From Microcystis aeruginosa Ma_SC_T_19800800_S464 (lineage in GTDB: Bacteria > Cyanobacteriota > Cyanobacteriia > Cyanobacteriales > Microcystaceae), in assembly GCA_007095785.1 (NCBI GenBank), contig SFBL01000061.1, forward strand, positions 1-53,902: a DNA stretch of 53,902 nt, given 5' to 3'. The first letter of the stretch is position 1. The number at the start of each line of letters is the position of its first letter. This document shows positions 38,901-44,663 of the stretch, one piece after another. Below the pieces are notes generated by a model. That model was not told where the DNA came from, ran no database searches, and saw only the letters and a list, made by a program, of their open reading frames with translations. The translations under genes and the position numbers were made by a program.

Positions 38901-39173
38901 TAAATAACGTTTTATTTGGGGAGTATTTTCAACCTTTTTGAGAGAAGTTCCGATATCTTTTGCTTCCAGATGACCAATTTCTACCATACCCTGATTAATC
39001 ACAAAATCCGGAGCGCCACAAGCAATCCTTTTGGGTTCATTGAGAGCTTGTAGGTTATTATTTAGGGATTCAATTAATTTTTTTAAAGCAGGACGATAAC
39101 TGTGTTCTGTGGCCTTACCCTGTTGATAAATGCCTGTAATTTCCTCTAGATATTTTGGCAGGGAATTAGTCAT
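35943..39173 (-). CDS. Type ISP-like restriction-modification enzyme
   Basis: 1076 residues. N-terminus: a PD-(D/E)xK-like nuclease region (CGAPDFVINQGMVEIGHLEAKD, about residues 50-72). Middle: an adenine-specific N6 methyltransferase with motif I LDPAVGTGTFLHSV near 372 and catalytic NPPY near 491 (IIGNPPYSGHS). The last 300 or so residues fit a target-recognition/Type_ISP C-terminal region (FIGGYQVCQKWLKDRKGR). Unlike LlaGI-type enzymes (about 1570 residues), no SF2 helicase lies between nuclease and methylase, so it resembles a type IIG-style single chain. No separate specificity gene is adjacent. Confidence 0.85.
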   Translation of the reverse strand: MTNSLPKYLEEITGIYQQGKATEHSYRPALKKLIESLNNNLQALNEPKRIACGAPDFVINQGMVEIGHLEAKDIGTSLKKVENTPQIKRYLQALGNLIITDHLEFRWYVSGELRLSASVATLNQKKQIKPDSQGILQVEQMFCQFFLSKVIQITTPRELAKKMAALAQLIRDAIAQALKDQDCGGMLRQQLQSFQRVLISDLNEAQFADMYAQTICYGLFAARCNTDQISSFSRETAGFRLPKTNPFLRGIFHQIAGTELDERITWAVDTLATILQQTDMEGILGSFGKRTRKEDPVVHFYETFLAEYDSKMRESRGVYYTPEPVVSYMVRSVDYILKNKFQIPKGLADAKKITIKNPNNSQETQEVHQVLILDPAVGTGTFLHSVIDYIYESFRQQKGMWSSYVSKHLLPRLFGFELLMAPYTVAHMKLGLQLQELGYDFSADERLGIYLTNTLQEAFQIPPADGFLNRIRDEAESAQGVKQEHPVMVIIGNPPYSGHSVNTGEWIKELLKGKDIISGEKTASYFEVDEQPLGEKNPKWLNDDYVKFIRFSQWRIEKTGYGILAFVTNHGYLDNPTFRGMRQSLLKTFDDIYVLDLHGNSKKKEICPDGSPDQNVFDIQQGVAIGIFIKYQDSQQDLAKVYHADLWGKREMIENQVIIGGKYHWLDENDISSTAWQELQPDSPFYLFKPQNINLRSEYDQFWKINQIMSVNVLGFQTHRDNFAIDFDKDKITKRFQELRENNLSNEDYTTKYDIKDNRDWKLDRVRQAIRLDNQWQNKIITCLYRPFDWRYCYYSDLIMDRPRRELIDHVFRKDNLCLLSSRQQATLGYRHCWLSDQTANDCVISTTSREANQVFPLYLYPTNTPTLFETEPTNSPNGRRPNLAPEFINELSAKLDLEFISDGKGDEKKTLGPEDIFNYIYAVFHSPQYRQRYAEFLKIDFPRVPLTSDKELFWELVKKGDRLVQLHLMKGTGKEISSYPVAGSNLVEQVKYDENKQQILINSDQYFGGIPPQIWNFYIGGYQVCQKWLKDRKGRHLSYDDLEHYQQIISILGESIAIMETIDIIINKYGGFSFS

Positions 39174-39257
39174 TATCGGTGCAGCCTACAAACGTTTTTC
39201 TATAGATCAAATATAACCTAATTTGGCTCCAATGTCTCCTGAGATGCGCTCATCCTG

Positions 39258-39280
39258 CTTTATCCCTATCCTCAAGGATA
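39258..39280. repeat. 23-bp copy of the PIN-like gene 3' end
   Basis: CTTTATCCCTATCCTCAAGG ATA repeats, with one mismatch, the last codons and stop region of the PIN-like gene (35739-35761). It sits just upstream of the restriction-modification gene, so that gene is bracketed by this short repeat. Confidence 0.8.
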
Positions 39281-39334
39281 CCAAAGTTAGCTAAAATAAG
39301 ATAATCGATAGGTGATAATCTCATCCCAACAACT

Positions 39335-39442
39335 TCACCAAAATATTAACCGATGGTCGATGAATTGTACTGTACGAATAGCATCATCAATGGCAGAACA
39401 CTGACTTGGTTTGACCACTGCTTTCATTTCTAAGATAATCAT
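39335..39442 (-). pseudogene. Relic of a tnpB gene, N-terminus only
   Basis: The minus strand encodes 35 residues (MIILEMKAVVKPSQCSAIDD, then AIRTVQFI) before a TGA. This opening is characteristic of cyanobacterial TnpB proteins of IS200/IS605-family elements. The remaining coding region and both element ends are missing. Confidence 0.6.
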
Positions 39443-39488
39443 TGTTGATCGACCTCAAACAATTTCTTTTAAACTAACCTGTACAGCA

Positions 39489-39611
39489 TAAGTAGGGAGG
39501 CACAATTATTTGTAGGATGGGTTAGCGCACTTCGTAACCCATGCGGGTGTTGGGTTTCATGCTTCAACCCAACCTACCTTCATCTTATATTTAATTCCAC
39601 CCACCTACTTA
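39489..39611. mobile_element. MITE-like element with TAAGTAGG/CCTACTTA ends
   Basis: TAAGTAGGGAGG at the left and CCACCTACTTA at the right form terminal inverted repeats. Inside are two hairpins, ATGGGTTagcgcacttcgTAACCCAT and GTTGGGTTtcatgcttcAACCCAAC. The right half is nearly identical to the insert in the DUF433 gene (8161-8226). Beyond the element a further palindrome (TCGGGGT...ACCCCGA) runs to about 39700. No gene lies between 39174 and 39742 apart from the tnpB relic. Confidence 0.6.
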
Positions 39612-39802
39612 GATTGTCAAGATTTTAGTCGTGCTTCGCTGTTTTATATTGGTCGGGGTTTCATCCCGTCGCACTAAGCGCTTCGGGTCTCCACCCCGAC
39701 ATTTGAGATAAAAATTCTGCGCTATCCATAGCGTGGTAGGAAATGGGAGTTAGAAGACAAAACAGGATAGACTTTTCTCTAGTCCGATCAATTTTGAAGG
39801 CC

Positions 39803-40609
39803 ATGAAGGATTTATTGGCAATTTTTAGCAAGGAATTAAGCTCTTGGTTTCGGCGCTGTTGGTTAGCGGTACTATTAACCGGCAGGGTTTTTTACTTCCT
39901 ATTCACGCGCAAACCCGATTGGCGCGTCACTCAAGAACAAATGGTGGCAGCCGGGCCGGCCTCGCTGATTATCGCCATGATCACGGCTGCGGTGATCGGG
40001 ATGATCTTTACCATCCAAGTGGCCCGGGAGTTCCAAGCCTTGGGCGCTGGCAGTATGGTGGGGGGAATTTTGGCCCTTGCTCTCGGTCGGGAACTCTGTC
40101 CGATTATGATGGCGATCGTGGTAGCCGGTCGGGTAGGATCGGCTTTTGCGGCGGAAATCGGTACCATGAAGGTGACAGAGCAGATCGACGCACTCTATAT
40201 GCTCAAAACCGATCCCGTGGAATATCTGGTGCTGCCCCGTTTAATTGCCTGTTGTCTGATGGTTCCCGCTTTGAGTGTTATGGCGTTGCTGATCGGTTTA
40301 GGTAGCGGTTTGCTGGTCGGCCAAAGTTTATACGGGATTGCTAATTCAGTTTTTCTCGACTCGGTTCGCGGTTTCCTGCGTGTGGGAGATGTGCTGAGTG
40401 GACCAGTTAAAGGCGTGGTTTTTGGGGCTTTAATCGCGATTATCGGCTGTAATTGGGGTTTAACGACCGATGGCGGTGCTAAAGGAGTCGGCCAAGCTAC
40501 GACCGCAGCCGTAGTCACTATGCTCTTAGCGATTTTTGTATCTAATCTGCTGATGACTTGGATCTTGTTCCAAGGATCCGGCAATAGTTCGGTTTTGTTT
40601 GGACAGTAA
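39803..40609 (+). CDS. MlaE-type ABC transporter permease
   Basis: About 268 residues from the ATG at 39803, which gives the usual family length; an in-frame ATG at 39743 would add 20. Family blocks: QVAREFQALGAGSMVGGILALALGREL, RVGSAFAAEIGTMKVTEQIDAL and the hydrophobic helices around LPRLIACCLMVPALSVMALLIG. In Gram-negatives this permease works with an ATPase and an MCE protein to move phospholipids between membranes; the partners are not adjacent here. The C-terminal part MLLAIFVSNLLMTWILF is the last helix. Confidence 0.92.
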   Translation: MKDLLAIFSKELSSWFRRCWLAVLLTGRVFYFLFTRKPDWRVTQEQMVAAGPASLIIAMITAAVIGMIFTIQVAREFQALGAGSMVGGILALALGRELCPIMMAIVVAGRVGSAFAAEIGTMKVTEQIDALYMLKTDPVEYLVLPRLIACCLMVPALSVMALLIGLGSGLLVGQSLYGIANSVFLDSVRGFLRVGDVLSGPVKGVVFGALIAIIGCNWGLTTDGGAKGVGQATTAAVVTMLLAIFVSNLLMTWILFQGSGNSSVLFGQ

Positions 40610-40713
40610 TTTCAGTTAAAAACGCTCATTTTCTCGCCATTTTTCTAAATCCTCTACTGATACCATTTTTCTTTATTCTTGGCAGGTATCTTACCCCCCC
40701 TTGCTACGATGTC

Positions 40714-40747
40714 GGGTTAGGGTTGATTCATGAATCAACCCTAACCC
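40714..40747. repeat. Perfect 34-bp palindrome
   Basis: GGGTTAGGGTTGATTCA followed immediately by its reverse complement makes a perfect 34-bp palindrome between the MlaE-type gene and proA, which are convergent. It may act as a bidirectional transcription stop or be a repeat end. The following CGAAAAACTTTTTGCCGCA is shared with 5761-5780, and half of the palindrome appears near 339-352. Confidence 0.9.
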
Positions 40748-40811
40748 TGTCCCCACGAAAAACTTTTTGCCGCAAACCCTAGCTAACTTAACAATACCCA
40801 GTTCACCAAAA

Positions 40812-42059
40812 CTACCCCTGCACCACCTGTTTAAGGGTGGTAAAGGTTTCTAGGTTGATTAACCCCCGGCGCTGGCCTTTTTGGTTGGAAATGCCCAAAA
40901 ATACCGATTCTCCCTGTTTGGGATTGCGATCGAATCGGGGTGAAGAATTGATATAAACTAAAGCACTATCAGACTCCATGGCGAATTGACGACTTTCTCG
41001 ATAGGATTCGGTGACAATACAATCCGCGTGACCGCTACTATACTTATTAATCCAAGCGATCGCATCAGTGAGGGTATCCACTAACCTAAAGGCCACCGTT
41101 TTTTCTAAATAGGGTCTTTGCCAATCATTATCGGTGGCAATGGTTAAATGTTCCGGAAAATCCGCCGCTAATCGGGTATCTCCCCGCAATTTAAAGCCTT
41201 TTTCCTGCAAACTTTTAAACAAACGACTTAAAGTCGAAGAATTGTGATGGGGACTAATTAAAACTTTTTCGATCGCGTTAACCGGATCCGGTATGCTGCC
41301 ATGACTATCGATAATTACCTGACGAGCTAACTCCAAATCGCCACTAGGAGACCAATACAAATAACAGTTTCCCATGGCCCCACGCAAAACGGGAACCGTG
41401 GCCAATTGACTCACCCGACCGATTAAACTAGGCCGACCGTAGGGAATAATCAAATTAACATAATTTTCCTGGGTCAGCAACTCCTCTAGGGAAGGACTAG
41501 AATCGCAGGGTAAACCACTGACACAATCCACCGGTAAACCCACATCTTCCAATGCTTCTTGGATAATTTCCGTAATCACCCCATCGGAATGACTAGAGGC
41601 ATTGGAACCGCGAATAATCAAACTATTGCCACTTTTTAGGGAAAATCCCGCCGCTACCATCGCTAATTCCGGAAAACCTTCATAGACGAAGGCAATCACT
41701 CCTAAAGGCATCCTTTGGCAATAGGTTTGGGAAGGATTGAGTTGATAGGCTGCGTTAATTACCTGTTGCAGCGGATCCGATGCTTCCGCTAGTTGTTGCA
41801 ATACCTCCACCGTCGTCTCTAAACGTTCGGGAGTTAACCGTAACCAGCGAATCATTTGTTCTGAGACGGCCATCTCTCGACTGACTTCTAAATCGAGGGT
41901 ATTGGCTTCTAAAATGCGATCAAAGCCAGTTTTAATGGCATTAGCGATCGCGATTACTCCGCGATTTCTTTCGTTGCCATTAAATTGACCTAGAGCCAGA
42001 AAAGCATTGTATGCTTGCTTAAAGATCGTCAGGGGGGGGGTGGAGGAACTTTCGATCAT
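40812..42059 (-). CDS. proA: Glutamate-5-semialdehyde dehydrogenase
   Basis: 415 residues, ProA length. Typical blocks: CQRMPLGVIAFVYEGFPELA, SGNSLIIRGSNASSHSD, the catalytic Cys in GAMGNCYLYW (about residue 232), and DCIVTESYRESRQFAMESDSA. It reduces glutamyl-5-phosphate to the semialdehyde with NADPH in proline biosynthesis. proB is not in the window. The stop side is convergent with the MlaE-type gene. Confidence 0.94.
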   Translation of the reverse strand: MIESSSTPPLTIFKQAYNAFLALGQFNGNERNRGVIAIANAIKTGFDRILEANTLDLEVSREMAVSEQMIRWLRLTPERLETTVEVLQQLAEASDPLQQVINAAYQLNPSQTYCQRMPLGVIAFVYEGFPELAMVAAGFSLKSGNSLIIRGSNASSHSDGVITEIIQEALEDVGLPVDCVSGLPCDSSPSLEELLTQENYVNLIIPYGRPSLIGRVSQLATVPVLRGAMGNCYLYWSPSGDLELARQVIIDSHGSIPDPVNAIEKVLISPHHNSSTLSRLFKSLQEKGFKLRGDTRLAADFPEHLTIATDNDWQRPYLEKTVAFRLVDTLTDAIAWINKYSSGHADCIVTESYRESRQFAMESDSALVYINSSPRFDRNPKQGESVFLGISNQKGQRRGLINLETFTTLKQVVQG

Positions 42060-42069
42060 AGATTCTTGT

Positions 42070-42477
42070 CTAGCGTCGATAGGCTAACCAAAAGATAAAT
42101 GCCGGCAAAACAACTAATAGCATAACTAGAATTGTCCCAAAAATCACGCTCACCCCCGGCGGTGATTTTAAAATTAAGGGTAGCCAAACGATCGATAATA
42201 ACAGAATTATCCCCACCATCAGGGGTAATACCTCTTGTCCAAGGCGCTGATTGGTACTCACCCAACGAAATCCCGTCCAGCGCCAAGTGCGTTTATAGGG
42301 ATAGTGGGGGGCTAATTGTTCGATAATTTGACCGTTTTCCTGTACCACAAATATCTGTTGACAGCGATCGCATCCAAAGGCATCGGTCAATAAAATTGGG
42401 CATAATGTCCCTTTCCGACGACAGGGACAGGGATAGTCTTGGTGTTGGTCGATTTTGGTGTATTTATGCGGTCGCAC
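42070..42477 (-). CDS. Membrane protein with N-terminal zinc ribbon
   Basis: 135 residues. Cys pairs CPCRRKGTLCP and FGCDRCQQIF form a probable zinc ribbon in the first 45 residues. Then comes RTWRWTGFRW and two transmembrane helices (VLPLMVGIILLLSIVWLPLIL and ILVMLLVVLPAFIFWLAY). I know of no function; it is a conserved cyanobacterial hypothetical in appearance. It precedes proA by 10 bases on the same strand, so the two may be co-transcribed. Confidence 0.75.
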   Translation of the reverse strand: MRPHKYTKIDQHQDYPCPCRRKGTLCPILLTDAFGCDRCQQIFVVQENGQIIEQLAPHYPYKRTWRWTGFRWVSTNQRLGQEVLPLMVGIILLLSIVWLPLILKSPPGVSVIFGTILVMLLVVLPAFIFWLAYRR

Positions 42478-42647
42478 AAGCTAAATTTTGTTTATAAACA
42501 GTTGTTTTTAGTCGTGCGTGGTCAATAGCTAAGGGATTCAACGGTTGCTGAAAATCCTCAACCCTATTGCCCACGGATAATTCCCATCTTAAAGGATATA
42601 CCCAAGTTATTCATCCTAATCTTAAGGTCTATTTTAAGATTTTCCTA

Positions 42648-42719
42648 AGCGGGCAACGCGATTCGAACGCGCGACATTCACCTTGGCAAGGTGACGCTCT
42701 ACCACTGAGCTATGCCCGC
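42648..42719 (-). tRNA. tRNA-Gly (GCC)
   Basis: Read on the minus strand the cloverleaf is complete: acceptor GCGGGCA/TGCCCGC, D arm with AGCTCAGTGGTAGAGC, anticodon stem-loop CACCTTGCCAAGGTG giving anticodon GCC, and a T arm with GTTCGAAT. CCA is not encoded. The 72-nt length is normal. It reads GGC/GGT glycine codons. Confidence 0.96.
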
Positions 42720-42790
42720 AAGCCGTTTTTTTACACTTCCCTAAGTATGCCAAATCTCAGAGCATTTGTCAAGTGGTTTGGAGCATTTTT

Positions 42791-43111
42791 TTACAATGAT
42801 TCATCTTCCGGCAAATCCCCCAAACCGGTAATAGCTTCGAGAACCACTTCTATCTTAGCCTGTAGTCGGTTGAACTGATGTTCCAAACGATCAAAGCGCT
42901 TGTCAATGGCGGCGAATTTTTCATCCACTGCGGCGAATTTTTCATCCACTGCGGCGAATTTTTCATCTATATGCCGTTCCATAGCGTCAAAAGCTTCCGT
43001 AATCCGCCCCTCTGGTTCTAAATCTAATTCCAGAGTCTTGATTCTCTCGACAGCGTTGACTAATTGCCGTCTGAGTTGGTTAATATATTTGTTCTGTTCA
43101 GCTTCGCTCAT
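42791..43111 (-). CDS. Small coiled-coil protein with heptad repeats
   Basis: 106 residues, almost all predicted coiled coil. Residues about 50-70 consist of the heptad DEKFAAV/I repeated three times, encoded by a near-perfect 21-base tandem (plus strand GCGGCGAATTTTTCATCCAC units, 42911-42970). The frame then continues DKRFDRLEHQFNRLQAKIE. The repeat number probably varies among strains. Function unknown; cyanobacteria have many such short coiled-coil hypotheticals. Confidence 0.7.
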   Translation of the reverse strand: MSEAEQNKYINQLRRQLVNAVERIKTLELDLEPEGRITEAFDAMERHIDEKFAAVDEKFAAVDEKFAAIDKRFDRLEHQFNRLQAKIEVVLEAITGLGDLPEDESL

Positions 43112-43168
43112 TAGTGGAACTCTTGGGGAGTGGGGACAACTAAAACCCTAAATGCTGGGGGAATTTTC

Positions 43169-43714
43169 TTAGCCTTCTATCAGTGCCTGTGGGGGATTAT
43201 TTTCCAATAATTCTAGGGGTTTATCTTCATCCCGGGGGCGCAATTGACGCATGAGACTAGCCATTTCTAGGGCAGATAGGGCATAATTCCAGCCCAAATT
43301 ACTTTTAATACCGGCCCGTTCGAGGGCCTGTTGTAGGGTATCAGTGGTGAGAATACCGAAGACAACGGGAACACCTGTCTGAAAAGCGGCCGCGGCGATG
43401 CCTTTAGCAGCCTCGGCAGCAACGTAGTCAAAATGGGGCGTTTGTCCGCGAATAATTGCCCCTAGACAAATAACGGCATCGTAACGGTGGGAAAGGGCGA
43501 CTTGACGGGCTACCATTGGCACTTCAAAGCTACCTGGTACCCAGATATAATCCACTTGCGTGCCATCGGGATTAACATCAACCCCGTGACGCTTGAGACA
43601 GTCTTGACAGCCTGATAACAGTTTATCAGTGACGAGATCATTAAAACGACCAATCACGATCGCAAAGCGCCAAGAGGATATATCCTCGGTAAAATTTCCC
43701 TCAAAAACAGTCAT
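43169..43714 (-). CDS. ribH: 6,7-Dimethyl-8-ribityllumazine synthase
   Basis: 181 residues, slightly longer than average owing to a C-terminal tail ([17 protein letters not shown]). Key regions: [34 protein letters not shown], and the catalytic [16 protein letters not shown] with its His. It joins the pyrimidinedione and dihydroxybutanone phosphate to make lumazine, the penultimate step of riboflavin synthesis, usually as a 60-mer or pentamer. Confidence 0.95.
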   Translation of the reverse strand: MTVFEGNFTEDISSWRFAIVIGRFNDLVTDKLLSGCQDCLKRHGVDVNPDGTQVDYIWVPGSFEVPMVARQVALSHRYDAVICLGAIIRGQTPHFDYVAAEAAKGIAAAAFQTGVPVVFGILTTDTLQQALERAGIKSNLGWNYALSALEMASLMRQLRPRDEDKPLELLENNPPQALIEG

Positions 43715-43734
43715 AGGTAGAAGGGGATAGGGGA

Positions 43735-43835
43735 TGGGGGATGGGGGATGGGGGAGTGGGGAGATGGGGAGATGGGGAGATGGGGAGATGGGGAGATGGG
43801 GAGATGGGGAGATGGGGAGATGGGGGAGAAGGGAG
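43735..43835. repeat. Octamer tandem array (GATGGGGA)n
   Basis: GATGGGGA/GGGGAGAT units repeat about nine times just upstream of ribH. A separate ACTCCTG heptamer run follows at 43868-43910. G-rich on the plus strand and likely variable in length. Confidence 0.9.
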
Positions 43836-43913
43836 ATGGGATAAGGGAGAATAAATAAAAATAATCTCCCGACTCCTGACTCCTGACTCCTAACTCCTGA
43901 CTCCTGCTCAAGA

Positions 43914-44102
43914 CTAAATCACTAAAAAGTTTAAAATAGCGACGGCAACGACTAAAATCGCCCAAATTGCCGAACCCACATAGAGAAGGGGTTTCGATTG
44001 ATCCCAGTTTTGGGGGGAAGCATAGGCAACGGGAACCCCAATCACCATCAGCAAGGAAAATAAAACTAGGGCAATGAGAAAAAATTGAAAGACAATGGAC
44101 AT
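43914..44102 (-). CDS. psbZ: Photosystem II protein PsbZ
   Basis: 62 residues, the standard PsbZ (Ycf9) size, with two transmembrane helices ([20 protein letters not shown] and [20 protein letters not shown]) joined by the conserved loop [12 protein letters not shown]. It is a small core subunit that stabilises photosystem II and its supercomplexes in the thylakoid membrane. Confidence 0.96.
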   Translation of the reverse strand: MSIVFQFFLIALVLFSLLMVIGVPVAYASPQNWDQSKPLLYVGSAIWAILVVAVAILNFLVI

Positions 44103-44550
44103 GATCGGGTTCTCCTAAAACACTTGATATTAGATAATTCTCCCTGATATAGTACCGTTCTCCAGAGTTATAGACAACTGAAATTTTGGAAGGACTTGTT
44201 AAATGAGTGGTTTACTTCCGCTCAAAGAATAAGGACATCCAAGGTCTAAACGGCAAGACCTTTAGTTCATAGCCACAAGGCATTTGAACTTACTTTTGCA
44301 CATATCCTAATTGACTACCTCGCTTGAAAGATCAACATCTTCGCTACTACCATATTTTTGAACCATTTAGGTTATGGATTTACGGGTTGCTTGCGCCCAT
44401 CTTCAAGGTCATCGGCTCTCGGATGTATCCTGATTTTACCTCTTTTGGAGCAACTTACTCTCGCAGTCTTCAACCCTACCAAGTTTTGTTACTTAATGTA
44501 AATAAGAGATAGGGATTAGGGGATAGGTGGTGGGGAAATGGGGAAATTCA
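44103..44550. other. Spacer upstream of psbZ with no accepted gene
   Basis: The first 60 bases should contain the psbZ promoter. The remainder shows scattered protein-like pieces on both strands (for example YELKVLPFRPWMSLFF on the minus strand around 44210-44270) that suggest a decayed insertion element, but no family could be fixed. A 62-codon open frame at 44324-44512 was not accepted. Confidence 0.35.
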
Positions 44551-44657
44551 ACTAATGCCCCAAAACCCTAAAACCCCAAAACCCCCAACCCCTAACCCCC
44601 AACCCCTAAAACCCCAAAACCCTCAACCCCTAACCCCCAACCCCTAAAACCCCAAAA
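44551..44657. repeat. Telomere-like C-rich tandem upstream of the tRNA nucleotidyltransferase gene
   Basis: Units of CCCTAAAACCCCAAAA and CCCCAACCCCTAACCCCCAA alternate for about 105 bases, ending 6 bases before the ATG of the next gene, so they fill its leader region. The complementary strand is strongly G-rich with regular GGG tracts and could form G-quadruplexes. The plus strand would give an unstructured C/A-rich 5' untranslated region. Confidence 0.9.
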
Positions 44658-44663
44658 AGAACT

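Noticed and set aside
39743-39802. 20-residue extension of the MlaE-type permease
   Set aside because: The later ATG gives the usual family length and the extension is not conserved-looking; kept only as an alternative.
44324-44512. 62-codon open frame upstream of the tRNA nucleotidyltransferase
   Set aside because: Non-ATG start, no ribosome-binding site, unusual composition; the region looks like decayed element sequence.
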